Source: Mangrovibacterium marinum (GTDB taxonomy: Bacteria; Bacteroidota; Bacteroidia; Bacteroidales; Prolixibacteraceae). Taken from it: a stretch of DNA of 64,000 bases. Below the pieces are notes generated by a model that saw nothing but the letters and a program-made list of their open reading frames with translations, made no database searches and was not told the DNA's origin. The DNA lies in NCBI RefSeq assembly GCF_003046625.1, contig NZ_QAAD01000008.1:1-64000 (forward strand), written 5' to 3'. How positions within the stretch are numbered: the stretch's first letter is position 1; each line of letters begins with the position of its first letter. The position numbers and the translations under genes were made by a program. Shown here piece after piece: positions 26,538-35,653 of this stretch.

Positions 26538-27881
26538 ATGAAGCGGAAACAATTAATAATGATGAGTGTCCTGTGGCTGGGAAGCCTGTTTGGCGCGCAG
26601 GCACAAACATCGGATCAGAAGTGGTCGTTGGACGACTGCATCGATTATGCCCTGAGCAAGAACGTGAGTGTTGTTCAATCTCAATTGACGACAGAAAGCA
26701 GCAAGCTCGATTTGGAGCAGAGCAAAGCGAATGTTCTCCCGAGTTTCACCGGTTCGGCCAGTACCAATTACAGCTGGACCAAAGAGGTTTACACCGAGTC
26801 GGACAACTTTGGCGATCGCAGCCGCAATAACACCACCAATTTTGGCGTGAATGCCGGAATGACCCTCTTTAACGGTTTCAAGCTGAAGAATCAGATTAAG
26901 CAGTCGGAACTGAATTTACAAAGCAGTGAATATTATTCGGAAACAGTGAAAGAATCGCTGGAACTGAACATTCTGAATGCCTACCTGCAAATTCTCTATG
27001 CGCAGGAAGAATTGAACAATGCTCAGGAACAGATTGCCGCAACGCAGGAGGAGTTGAGCCTGGCACAGGAACGGCTGGATGTGGGCGTTATCTCGCGCTC
27101 GGACTATCTGCAGATTAAATCGGAGTTGGCTACCGAGCAGTTGACTGAAGCCAACGCCAAAAGTACCCTGTCGATGGCCAAGTTGAGCTTGATGCAGTTC
27201 ATGGAGCTTCCGGTGACGGATCAATTTGAAATAGAAAGCCCCGATTTTAGTGCCTTATTGGAAAACCCGGACAGCCCTATTGCCAACGAGGTCTACCTGG
27301 AAGCATTGGGTTTTAAGCCACAGATTAAACAAGCGGATGCTGATTTGGAAAGTCAGAAGCTGAACGAGAAAATTGCCAAAGCGAGTTTGCTGCCAAGCTT
27401 GTCGCTATCGTCGGGCTTGTCAACCGGATGGTCGGACAATGTGTCGGGCTTCAACTACAGCGAACAGCTGAAGAACCAGTTTACGCCAACGGTAGGCTTG
27501 AGCCTTTCGATCCCCATCTTTCAGAATAAACAAGGAAAAATTAGCGTGAAACAGGCTAAGATTGCTACCAGCCAGGCTGAATTAACCAAGGTTGACACGC
27601 AAAACGAATTGCGGAAGAATATTGAGCAAGCCTGCCTGGATCTGACCACCGCCCAGGCACAGTACCAAGCCAGTCAGACACAACTGGAGTCGGCCCGGGA
27701 GTCGTATGAAGTTGCCGCCGAGAAATATCGCGAGGGTTTGCTTAATTCGGTTGACTTCCTGACGGTGAAAACAAGTATGATAACCTCGGAAAGTGACTTT
27801 ACACAAGCCAAATTTAACATGGTGTTCAGCACCAAAATCGTAGACTTTTACAAAGGAATTCCAATTAGTTTGACCAAATAA
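26538..27881 (+). CDS. TolC-family outer-membrane efflux protein
   Basis: 447 residues from the ATG at 26538. A signal peptide ends GAQAQ; two OEP repeats follow, each with long coiled helices (about 60-220 and 260-440) such as LNILNAYLQILYAQEELNNAQEQI. TolC trimers form the exit duct. A TACTTTTG promoter element lies at 26500-26507. First gene of a run tolC-macA-macB(ATPase)-macB(permease) with gaps of 10-13 bp. Confidence 0.93.
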   Translation: MKRKQLIMMSVLWLGSLFGAQAQTSDQKWSLDDCIDYALSKNVSVVQSQLTTESSKLDLEQSKANVLPSFTGSASTNYSWTKEVYTESDNFGDRSRNNTTNFGVNAGMTLFNGFKLKNQIKQSELNLQSSEYYSETVKESLELNILNAYLQILYAQEELNNAQEQIAATQEELSLAQERLDVGVISRSDYLQIKSELATEQLTEANAKSTLSMAKLSLMQFMELPVTDQFEIESPDFSALLENPDSPIANEVYLEALGFKPQIKQADADLESQKLNEKIAKASLLPSLSLSSGLSTGWSDNVSGFNYSEQLKNQFTPTVGLSLSIPIFQNKQGKISVKQAKIATSQAELTKVDTQNELRKNIEQACLDLTTAQAQYQASQTQLESARESYEVAAEKYREGLLNSVDFLTVKTSMITSESDFTQAKFNMVFSTKIVDFYKGIPISLTK

Positions 27882-27891
27882 AAACGCAGTC

Positions 27892-29112
27892 ATGAAGAAG
27901 AAATTAGTATACACAAGTATTGTTGCAGCAGTAGCCCTGATCGGCTTGCTGGAATTCAAAATGTTGGGCAGTTCTGCAACAACTGTCACGCTGAAAACCG
28001 AAAAGATAGGTCGCGCGACCATTAGCAATACCGTAACGGCTACCGGAACGATCGAGGCTACCCAAACCGTTGAGGTGGGTACACAGGTCTCGGGGCGTAT
28101 CGACAAAATTTTTGTCGACTACAATTCATTGGTGACCAAAGGGCAGCTGATTGCCCGTTTGGATACCGAGGCGCTGTCGTCGAGCCTGCGCTCGGCTAAG
28201 GCTTCGCTGGATAAGGCAACAGCCGAGTTCAATTACCAGAAAGCTACTTACGAACGTTATCAAAAGTTGATTGACCGTCAATTGATCGCTCAAACCGATT
28301 TCGATCAGGTGGTATACAATTACGAGTCGGCTAAGGCATCGTTAAGTTCGGCTGAGGCCCAGTATAAAACGGCCAAAACCAATCTCGACTACGCTTATAT
28401 TTATTCGCCGATCGATGGAATTGTCCTGGAGCGGGATGTGGAAGAAGGTGAAACCGTAGCGGCGAGCTATTCAACACCAACCTTGTTCACTATTGCCAAC
28501 GACTTGACCCAGATGGAAATTGAAGCCGATGTGGATGAGGCCGATATCGGTCAGGTGAAAATGAACCAGCGTGTTGAATTTACCGTTGATGCTTTTCCCG
28601 ACCAGGTGTTTGAAGGATCGGTGAAGGAAATTCACCTGAACCCGAGCGACGACGAGTCGGTGGTTACCTACACCGTTGTGATTGATGCGCCGAACCCCGA
28701 TCAAATTCTGATGCCGGGAATGACAGCCAACGCTTCATTTTATGTTACCGAGAAGAAAAATATTGTGACTGTCCCCAATCTGGCGGTTGAGTTCAATCCG
28801 GATATGCAGGTGATGGCTCAGTACCAGGAAGCGCATCCCGAGGTGCAGCTTGACCTGCCGGCTCCCGGCGAGCAATCGGTCGCAAAAAAAGTTGTTTGGG
28901 TGAAAGAGGGCAATAAGATTTACGCACAGGAAGTGACCGTGGGAGAGACAGATGAAATCAACTACGAATTGCTTTCCGGTCCCAATGAAGGTACTGAAGT
29001 CGTTGTTTCAATGAGTGCGATCAGCAAAAAAGAAGCGAAAGAAGAAGCGGCAAGAAGTCCGTTTATGCCAACTCCTCCGGGAGGAAACAAAAAGCAAAAA
29101 AACAATAACTAA
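27892..29112 (+). CDS. Periplasmic adaptor subunit, MacA/HlyD type
   Basis: 406 residues. One N-terminal membrane anchor (about 5-24), a lipoyl-like half motif VGTQVSGRIDKIFVDYNS, a coiled-coil hairpin (about 90-170, ATYERYQKLIDRQLIAQTDFDQ), the second lipoyl half YSPIDGIVLERDVEEGE, and a beta-barrel and membrane-proximal domain. It joins the MacB-type permease to TolC. The C-terminal tail is Lys/Asn-rich. The ATPase gene starts 10 bp later. Confidence 0.92.
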   Translation: MKKKLVYTSIVAAVALIGLLEFKMLGSSATTVTLKTEKIGRATISNTVTATGTIEATQTVEVGTQVSGRIDKIFVDYNSLVTKGQLIARLDTEALSSSLRSAKASLDKATAEFNYQKATYERYQKLIDRQLIAQTDFDQVVYNYESAKASLSSAEAQYKTAKTNLDYAYIYSPIDGIVLERDVEEGETVAASYSTPTLFTIANDLTQMEIEADVDEADIGQVKMNQRVEFTVDAFPDQVFEGSVKEIHLNPSDDESVVTYTVVIDAPNPDQILMPGMTANASFYVTEKKNIVTVPNLAVEFNPDMQVMAQYQEAHPEVQLDLPAPGEQSVAKKVVWVKEGNKIYAQEVTVGETDEINYELLSGPNEGTEVVVSMSAISKKEAKEEAARSPFMPTPPGGNKKQKNNN

Positions 29113-29122
29113 GGAGGTCGTT

Positions 29123-29872
29123 ATGGCAAATAAAATCATACAAGTTAACGGGTTGAAAAAAGATTTTCACGTGGGCGAAATAACTGTTCACGCACTGAAA
29201 GGCATCGATCTGGAAATTGAAGAAGGCGAGTTTGTAGCCATTATGGGAACCAGTGGTTCCGGGAAATCGACCATGTTGAATATTTTGGGCTGTTTGGATA
29301 AGCCCACCGGCGGGATTTATCAGCTCGACGGGATTAGTATGGGCGATATGAATAAGAACGCCCTGGCCGGATTACGCAACGAAAAGCTGGGCTTTGTTTT
29401 TCAGTCGTACAATCTGCTTCCGCGGACAACAGCGCTGGAAAATGTAGAGATGCCACTTTACTACAACGGACGGGTGCGGGCCAAAGAACGGCGCGAGCGG
29501 GCCGAGGCAGCCCTCGAGGCAGTTGGTCTGGCCGACCGGATGCACCACATGCCCAACCAAATGTCGGGGGGGCAGCAGCAGCGTGTTGCCATTGCCCGCT
29601 CACTGGTTAACGATCCGCGGGTAATCCTGGCCGACGAAGCAACCGGGAACCTGGACACGCGAACCTCCTACGAGATTATGTCGCTTTTTCAGGATCTGAA
29701 TGATCAGGGAAAGACCATCATCTTTGTGACTCACGAAAGTGATATTGCCCGGTTTATGAAACGCAATGTGGTTTTTAAAGACGGGCGAATTGTGAAAGAA
29801 GAATGGGTGAAGGACCGTTTCAATGCCAAGCAACTGTTGGCTGAGTTGCCGGTTGACCAGGATGTTATTTAA
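29123..29872 (+). CDS. ABC transporter ATP-binding protein, MacB/LolD type
   Basis: 249 residues from the ATG at 29123, which has an unusually perfect AAGGAGG five bases upstream. Walker [11 protein letters not shown]-loop [10 protein letters not shown], signature [14 protein letters not shown], Walker [13 protein letters not shown] and the H-loop FVTHE are all present. It has the LolD/MacB-type insertion. It powers the separate permease encoded 12 bp downstream; in E. coli MacB the two are fused. Confidence 0.95.
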   Translation: MANKIIQVNGLKKDFHVGEITVHALKGIDLEIEEGEFVAIMGTSGSGKSTMLNILGCLDKPTGGIYQLDGISMGDMNKNALAGLRNEKLGFVFQSYNLLPRTTALENVEMPLYYNGRVRAKERRERAEAALEAVGLADRMHHMPNQMSGGQQQRVAIARSLVNDPRVILADEATGNLDTRTSYEIMSLFQDLNDQGKTIIFVTHESDIARFMKRNVVFKDGRIVKEEWVKDRFNAKQLLAELPVDQDVI

Positions 29873-29884
29873 AACAAGGACAAG

Positions 29885-31105
29885 ATGAATTACACAAATA
29901 CCCTAAAAATAGCGATCAACGCACTTCGCCGAAATAAGTTCCGGGCTTTTCTGACCATGCTGGGGATTATTATCGGGGTGGCCTCGGTGATTGCCATGTT
30001 GGCCATCGGCCAGGGATCGAAGAAAAGTATCCAGGATGAGATGTCGTCCATGGGAACCAATATGATTTTTATTATGCCCGGTGCCGATATGCGTGGCGGT
30101 GTGCGGCAGAGTGCCAGTGATATGCAATCGCTGGAGCTGTCGGATGTCGACGCAATCCGGGAACGATGTCCGGCCGTAACGGCGGTGTCGCCTCAGGTTA
30201 GTTCGTCGAGCCAGGCGGTTGTGGGTAACAATAACTGGCCAACAAGTGTGTATGGGGTTGATAATGAGTATCTCGATATCCGGAAATATTCGGTTGAAAC
30301 CGGGCGTAATTTTTCGGATCGGGAGGTGAAGACCTACGCCAAGGTATGTTTGGTGGGGCAGACCATTGTTGAGAACTTGTTTCCCAATGGCGAAAACCCC
30401 ATTGGCCAGTCGGTGCGCGTTGGTACCATTCCCCTGAAAATTATCGGGGTGTTGGCCGAAAAAGGCGAAAACGGCATGGGACAGGATCAGGACGACTTGA
30501 TTCTGGCGCCGTACACAACCGTGCAAAAACGCATGTTGGCCATTACGCACATCCAAAGTATTTTCGCATCGGCCGCCTCGGAGGAACTAAACGACCAGGC
30601 CATTGAGCAAATAACCGAAACCTTGCGACGTACGCACAAGCTAAAAGCGACCGATGACGATGACTTCAACGTTCGCTCACAGGCCGAGATGGTGCAGATG
30701 TTCTCATCGATCAGCGACATGATGACCATGCTGCTGGGAGCCATTGCCGGTATATCGCTGTTGGTTGGTGGTATCGGTATCATGAACATTATGTATGTGT
30801 CGGTTACCGAACGCACAAAAGAAATTGGGCTTCGTCTGTCGGTTGGAGGCCGCGGCAACGACATTATGATGCAGTTTCTGGTTGAGTCCATTTTGTTGAG
30901 TGTCACCGGCGGATTAGTTGGCATTCTGCTGGGACTGGGGGCTTCATCGGCCGTGTCGGCATTCATGAACTGGCCAACGGTAATTGTTCCCATGTCGGTT
31001 GTATTTGCCTTTTTGGTCTGTACCGTCATCGGCGTATTCTTTGGTTGGTACCCGGCGCGGAAAGCAGCAAGTCTGAATCCGATTGACGCCTTACGTTACG
31101 AATAA
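29885..31105 (+). CDS. ABC transporter permease, MacB/FtsX type
   Basis: 406 residues. One transmembrane helix near residues 20-42 (AFLTMLGIIIGVASVIAMLA), a large periplasmic MacB core (about 45-270), and the FtsX domain with three helices at the C-terminus (about 280-395, including GIGIMNIMYVSVTERTKEIG). It works by mechanotransmission, not by passing substrate across the inner membrane. With the adaptor and TolC it forms a MacAB-TolC-like exporter of peptides, lipids or antibiotics. Confidence 0.94.
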   Translation: MNYTNTLKIAINALRRNKFRAFLTMLGIIIGVASVIAMLAIGQGSKKSIQDEMSSMGTNMIFIMPGADMRGGVRQSASDMQSLELSDVDAIRERCPAVTAVSPQVSSSSQAVVGNNNWPTSVYGVDNEYLDIRKYSVETGRNFSDREVKTYAKVCLVGQTIVENLFPNGENPIGQSVRVGTIPLKIIGVLAEKGENGMGQDQDDLILAPYTTVQKRMLAITHIQSIFASAASEELNDQAIEQITETLRRTHKLKATDDDDFNVRSQAEMVQMFSSISDMMTMLLGAIAGISLLVGGIGIMNIMYVSVTERTKEIGLRLSVGGRGNDIMMQFLVESILLSVTGGLVGILLGLGASSAVSAFMNWPTVIVPMSVVFAFLVCTVIGVFFGWYPARKAASLNPIDALRYE

Positions 31106-31128
31106 ATAAGTCAATAAAATAAACAGAA

Positions 31129-31800
31129 ATGAACTGGATTAAAAAGAATCGGAATTGGGTTGTCGTTGTAATTCTGGGAATCATTCCATTAGTCAACATA
31201 CTCTCGATGATTCAGTTGGATTTTTCGTCCTCGGCTGATTCCTGGATCTCCATGGGAAGCCTGTCTATACCCGGTCATCGCCAAGGCGAAGCTGCCCGTA
31301 TCGTTTCCGGAGCACACATTGCGGTGCGCGAAACAGGAGAGTGGGCCGTTCGTTGGCTGATGGTGATTTTAAGCCTTACGCCGATTGCAATTCTCACCGG
31401 AATAAAGTCGCGCTTGTATGTTCGACAAGCTGCCGGTATAATTACATTTCTGTATACGGCTTTGCACCTGTTGTTCTTTTGTATCGATCGCAACTGGATT
31501 GAGACCTTTCAGGAGTTTGGTTTTGTAATGGGGTTCATTGCGGCAATCATCATGGCTGCTCTGGCGATCACGTCAAATCGTAAATCGATGCGTTTTATGC
31601 GGAAGAAGTGGAAGAAAATGCACAAAACGGCATACCTTGCTGCCCTGTTGACGATCGGTCATCTGGTGTTGTTGAAACATACGACATGGGCTCCCTACCT
31701 CCTGATTTTGCTTGTGGGATTTGTGCTTCGCCTGAATTTTGTAAGAAGCAAGATCCGGGAATGGCGCTCTGGAAAAGCCGTGTCGATTGCTCGTGCTTAA
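31129..31800 (+). CDS. Ferric reductase-like transmembrane protein (MsrQ-like)
   Basis: 223 residues with about six transmembrane helices. The central FLYTALHLLFF and KMHKTAYLAALLTIGHLVLLKH provide His residues at heme b spacing seen in the YedZ/MsrQ group of the ferric-reductase-like superfamily. There is no FAD/NAD domain, so it would move electrons across the membrane to a periplasmic acceptor. It follows the permease gene by 23 bp. No msrP lies nearby; the FMN-binding protein at 25779 is a possible partner (inference). Confidence 0.75.
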   Translation: MNWIKKNRNWVVVVILGIIPLVNILSMIQLDFSSSADSWISMGSLSIPGHRQGEAARIVSGAHIAVRETGEWAVRWLMVILSLTPIAILTGIKSRLYVRQAAGIITFLYTALHLLFFCIDRNWIETFQEFGFVMGFIAAIIMAALAITSNRKSMRFMRKKWKKMHKTAYLAALLTIGHLVLLKHTTWAPYLLILLVGFVLRLNFVRSKIREWRSGKAVSIARA

Positions 31801-31808
31801 AACGAAAA

Positions 31809-31831
31809 GGGGAATACCTGGCGTATTCCCC
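31809..31831 (+). terminator. Hairpin after the ferric reductase-like gene
   Basis: Perfect 9-bp stem GGGGAATAC/GTATTCCCC with loop CTGGC, followed by a T-poor CATATCTTGTTT. Likely ends the export operon, though the tail is weak. Confidence 0.55.
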
Positions 31832-31869
31832 CATATCTTGTTTGCCGCTTTTGTTTCCGGGCGAATCAC

Positions 31870-31877
31870 TATATTTG
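31870..31877 (+). promoter_or_regulatory. -7 promoter element of the LytS-like gene
   Basis: TATATTTG fits TAnnTTTG; TTTG at 31850-31853 is 16 bp away, a little short for a -33 element. The start codon is 15 bp downstream. Confidence 0.45.
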
Positions 31878-31892
31878 ATAAAAATCAACCAA

Positions 31893-32951
31893 ATGTTTAT
31901 GGCTTTTTCAATACACGATAAATGGATTAAATGGCTACTGCACTCCATAGCCTGGGTTATTGTTGTTATTATTCCATTGTATATCGACAATGCTTTTGGT
32001 GATGGAAACCTACACCGGGTGTACGGTTTTTATTTGCACACGGCGACGGCTGCTTTAATTTTCTATTTGGGGTATCTGTGGCTGGTGCCTTCGTTTTATC
32101 TGAAAGAAAGACAAATTACCTATTTTGTTATTCTTGTTGCCATCATTATTGGCACCTACTACATTTCGTCATTCATCGAACAGTTTTGGTTCGACGATAT
32201 GAAAAGGATTGCCGAAGAGGTTGATAAAGACCAACATATTCCGCGAAAAGTGTTTGGCATTTTTAACCATAGTGTTTCGTCGGTGTTGTTGTCCGGTTTT
32301 GCAATGGGGCTTGGGGTTTTAGATAAGTTGAAACAAAATGAAAAGAGGCAAAAGGAACTGGAGAAGGAGAAGCTGAACTCCGAATTGGCCTTTTTGAAGA
32401 GCCAAGTGAGTCCACACTTCTTTTTCAACACCCTCAATAATATTTACACGTTGATTGGAATTGATACCGATGAGGCACAGGAAGCTGTACTAAAGCTATC
32501 GAAGCTGATGCGCTATCTGTTATACGATTCGGAGGAGGGGAATTCGAGCTTGCAGGAAGAAATCAGTTTCATGAACAATTATATTGATTTGATGAAATTG
32601 CGGATCAGTTCGAAGGTTGATCTGAAAATTTCGCTGCCCGATTCGGTTCCGGAGATCAGCATTGCGCCGCTGCTTTTTATTGCATTTATCGAAAATGCGT
32701 TTAAGCATGGAATTAGCTACCGGGAGCATTCGTTTATTGAAATCGGCATGGATGTCGATCAGGAAACAATTCGGTTCGAAACCCGCAACAGCATCGGTAA
32801 AACCAGTACCGAGGGCGAAGGCCGACACTCGGGCATCGGCCTGGAGAATGTCAAAAAACGTCTGACCCTGTTGTATCCCGGTAAACACGAGTTGCGGATC
32901 AGCCGCACAAACGATACTTTTAGGGTGAAGCTCGAAATTAACCTGCAATAA
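31893..32951 (+). CDS. LytS-type sensor histidine kinase
   Basis: 352 residues from the ATG at 31893; the frame is open further upstream, but that overlaps the preceding gene and hairpin. Four transmembrane helices (about 15-145) precede a coiled linker (LKQNEKRQKELEKEKLNSEL) and the His_kinase domain, with the phospho-His in SQVSPHFFFNTLNNIY. The ATPase part has N-box FIENAFKHGI and GIGLENVKKRL. It has no separate sensor domain. The response regulator follows 9 bp later. Confidence 0.92.
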   Translation: MFMAFSIHDKWIKWLLHSIAWVIVVIIPLYIDNAFGDGNLHRVYGFYLHTATAALIFYLGYLWLVPSFYLKERQITYFVILVAIIIGTYYISSFIEQFWFDDMKRIAEEVDKDQHIPRKVFGIFNHSVSSVLLSGFAMGLGVLDKLKQNEKRQKELEKEKLNSELAFLKSQVSPHFFFNTLNNIYTLIGIDTDEAQEAVLKLSKLMRYLLYDSEEGNSSLQEEISFMNNYIDLMKLRISSKVDLKISLPDSVPEISIAPLLFIAFIENAFKHGISYREHSFIEIGMDVDQETIRFETRNSIGKTSTEGEGRHSGIGLENVKKRLTLLYPGKHELRISRTNDTFRVKLEINLQ

Positions 32952-32960
32952 AACAAAACG

Positions 32961-33677
32961 ATGAAAATTCGCACAATAACGATCGACGATGAGCCACTGG
33001 CGCTAAAACTTTTGGCTGCCTATGTTGAGAAAACGCCCTTTCTGGAGTTGGCGGGTTCTTTTGATAACCCCATGGATGCCATGGATTTTTTGTCGGAAAA
33101 TGAAGTTGACCTGATTGTACTCGACATCCAGATGCCCGACCTGAGCGGGATTGAATTTGCGCGTGTGCAAAGCAGCAAGGCCAAGTTGATTTTTACCACT
33201 GCTTACGAAAAGTATGCTTTGGAGGGCTTCAAGCTGAGTGCCATCGATTATTTGTTGAAGCCCTACAGTTATCAGGAATTTTTGGTTGCCGTGAACAAGG
33301 CCAAAAAGCAAATCGATCTGGAGGGTAGTGCTGCCACAACGCTGGAGGCCAATAACCAGTTTTTGTTCCTGAAGTCGGAATACAAAATCCGCCGCATCAA
33401 CTTCAACGATATTCTTTATGTAGAAGGGCTGAAGGACTATGTGAAGGTTTTTCTGGCACATGAAGAGAAGCCCATTTTATCGCTCAGTTCCATGAAAGCG
33501 ATGGAGGAAAAATTGCCTGTCGATCAGTTTATGCGGGTGCATCGCTCGTATATTGTCAACCTCAATAAAATTGAAGTGATTGAGCGCAGTCGCATTGTTT
33601 TCGGGAAAAACTACATCCCCGTTAGCGACCAGTATAAAGAGAAATTCCAGGATTTTCTGAACCGCAATTTCTTGTAA
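32961..33677 (+). CDS. LytTR-family response regulator
   Basis: 238 residues. Receiver domain (1-120) with phospho-acceptor Asp in LIVLDIQMPDLSG, conserved Thr in IFTTAYEKYA and Lys in LLKPYS; LytTR DNA-binding domain (about 135-238) with ILYVEGLKDYVKVF and FMRVHRSYIVNLNKI. It forms a pair with the kinase. In Bacteroidota such pairs often sit beside ABC exporters, so control of the tolC-macAB unit is likely but not shown. Confidence 0.95.
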   Translation: MKIRTITIDDEPLALKLLAAYVEKTPFLELAGSFDNPMDAMDFLSENEVDLIVLDIQMPDLSGIEFARVQSSKAKLIFTTAYEKYALEGFKLSAIDYLLKPYSYQEFLVAVNKAKKQIDLEGSAATTLEANNQFLFLKSEYKIRRINFNDILYVEGLKDYVKVFLAHEEKPILSLSSMKAMEEKLPVDQFMRVHRSYIVNLNKIEVIERSRIVFGKNYIPVSDQYKEKFQDFLNRNFL

Positions 33678-33879
33678 AGTTTCAAGTTCCAAACTGAGAA
33701 ACTTCAAATCCCCAAAAGAAGATGCTAGCTTTCAATGTCTCCAGGCAAACTTTTTTGGAATTTGGATTTTGGAAGATGGTATTTCAAATTTGGAATTTAT
33801 TTCCCCTTGTATTTTATCCGATTTTCGAATAACGGTTGGTAAATAGTCAATCCGTCAATGGTAAATCTGGTCTGTTCCT

Positions 33880-33887
33880 TATCTTTG
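33880..33887 (+). promoter_or_regulatory. -7 promoter element of fmt
   Basis: TATCTTTG fits TAnnTTTG and lies 23 bp before the fmt ATG. No clear -33 element. Confidence 0.45.
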
Positions 33888-33910
33888 TATCAAACTATTC
33901 AAAAGAGATT

Positions 33911-34873
33911 ATGACCGGAAAAGATTTACGGATTGTATTTATGGGAACGCCCGATTTTGCGGTGGCCAGTTTGAAAGCGCTGGTTGAGGGCGGTTACAAC
34001 ATTGTTGGTGTAATTACGGCACCCGACAAGCCGGCAGGACGTGGCCGTCAGTTGCAACAATCGGCTGTGAAACAATATGCCGTTGCCCAAAACCTGAAGG
34101 TGTTGCAGCCCGAGAAATTGAAGAACCCGGAGTTTATTGCAGCGCTCGAAGCATTGAAGGCAGATCTTCAGGTTGTGGTGGCTTTCCGGATGCTGCCCGA
34201 AGTGGTGTGGCGCATGCCTCGTTTAGGGACCTTCAACCTGCACGGATCGCTGTTGCCACAATACAGAGGTGCTGCCCCTTTGAACTGGGCCGTGATTAAT
34301 GGAGAGAAGGAAACAGGGGTGACAACCTTCCTGTTGTCGCACGAGATTGACACCGGTGCGATTCTTTTCCGGGAAAAAATTACCATTGGTGACAACGATA
34401 ATGTGGGCGATATTCACGATCGGCTGATGGACATTGGTGCCCGGTTGGTGGTGAAAACCGTTGATGCCTTGGGTGAAGGTCGTTATACGACTGTTGAGCA
34501 GGACGAAATACAGGCCGGAAATTTGAAACCGGCGCCCAAAATCTTTAAGGAAGATTGCAAGATTGACTGGGAAAAACCCGCCGAAGAAGTGCGTAATCTG
34601 ATTCGTGGACTGTCGCCCTACCCGGCAGCCTGGACAGAGCTGGTGGATGGCAAAGGAAAGTTGATGAGCCTGAAGATATTTAAGGCTGAAATTGAGCCCA
34701 ATGAAGGCCTTGCTCCCGGAACGTTGGAAACCGATGGCAAGAACAGCTTTAAGATTGCCGCTAAAGATGGCTGGTTGGTGATCAGCGACTTGCAATTGTC
34801 GGGCAAAAAGCGGATGTCAACTGCTGATTTTTTGCGCGGAGTGCACGAACCGGAGACTTTTAAGTTGCCGTAA
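33911..34873 (+). CDS. fmt: Methionyl-tRNA formyltransferase
   Basis: 320 residues from the ATG at 33911, the usual size (an in-frame ATG at 33857 precedes the promoter). N-terminal formyltransferase domain: RIVFMGTPDFAV, ITAPDKPAGRGR, NLHGSLLPQYRGAAPLNWA with catalytic Asn/His, and SHEIDTGAI with the active-site Asp. The C-terminal domain (about 205-310) binds tRNA. It formylates initiator Met-tRNA using 10-formyl-THF. No def gene is adjacent. Followed by a strong terminator. Confidence 0.96.
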   Translation: MTGKDLRIVFMGTPDFAVASLKALVEGGYNIVGVITAPDKPAGRGRQLQQSAVKQYAVAQNLKVLQPEKLKNPEFIAALEALKADLQVVVAFRMLPEVVWRMPRLGTFNLHGSLLPQYRGAAPLNWAVINGEKETGVTTFLLSHEIDTGAILFREKITIGDNDNVGDIHDRLMDIGARLVVKTVDALGEGRYTTVEQDEIQAGNLKPAPKIFKEDCKIDWEKPAEEVRNLIRGLSPYPAAWTELVDGKGKLMSLKIFKAEIEPNEGLAPGTLETDGKNSFKIAAKDGWLVISDLQLSGKKRMSTADFLRGVHEPETFKLP

Positions 34874-34892
34874 AAGCCGAATACGGTCAAAA

Positions 34893-34933
34893 AAAATGCT
34901 GATGATCTTGATGAGACATCAGCATTTTTTTTT
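34893..34933 (+). terminator. Rho-independent terminator after fmt
   Basis: Stem ATGCTGATG (34896-34904) and CATCAGCAT (34917-34925), extended by A/T pairs, 12-nt loop, and a run of nine T. The A-run in front makes it usable in both directions. Confidence 0.9.
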
Positions 34934-34989
34934 GAAAGTCTTACTCCGCAGAGGTGCTGAGGCGCAATATCAATAACTGGTTTCGATAC

Positions 34990-35560
34990 GATGTAGACCG
35001 ACAACCCGATAACTTTTAAAAACAACGACAACAGCATCGTCGAAAACTACTACACTTTCATTCCTGTTGGTGATTCCCGGGAATCATGTAGGTTTTTTTT
35101 GAAAGTCCCTTCGGGTGATGTGCCTGCTGCGGTAGGCAGGGGTTCCAACTGCATCGGGGATGCCTTGAATAGCGGTTCAGCTTGAGCCTAGAGCAAAGAC
35201 TCATCCTGTCGCAAACTTTTGTTGGTGGGACTTGCTCCAACCCGACTGCTTTTTCTATTCCTTTTTTTTGATCAAAAAGGAACCTTGTCCTACCGGACGG
35301 GTTTTCATTTTTCAGTAATGGCTTTAGCCATTCAACTTGGGTAGTATAAAAGATGATAAGAAGATTCTCCCGTCCCGTACGGGACGGAATTTCCCCCTGT
35401 CGTCGTTCAGCTACCCAAATAGCATCCCTCCGGGATTGCAGGAAGCTTTTCGTTTGATTCCGGCCTGGATAAAAATAGGCCAACCGGGTTTCCACTTTTT
35501 CTCATTGATCGAACGTCATTCTTGCAGGTTAATGCTTTTGGGAATGACACCCCGACAACA
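34990..35560. repeat. Composite palindromic intergenic element, copy 2
   Basis: Gene-free stretch between convergent fmt and glucosaminidase genes, sharing ordered modules with 15.7-16.6 kb: 35054-35088 (35 bp identical to 15999-16033), the GTCCTACCGGACGGGTTTT word, AATGGCTTTAGCCATT, the 18-bp palindrome CCGTCCCGTACGGGACGG (about 35371-35388), and 35399-35463 (counterpart of 16343-16407). Between modules the sequences differ. The remaining bases to 35653 show nothing recognisable. Confidence 0.75.
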
Positions 35561-35653
35561 GTATGCCCGAAAATCCCCGACTTTCATCCTTGTTTGTGAA
35601 TCCGGGAAGGTATGAATGGGCTAGACGAAAAGCTATCGTCGCGTTTCGCCGAT

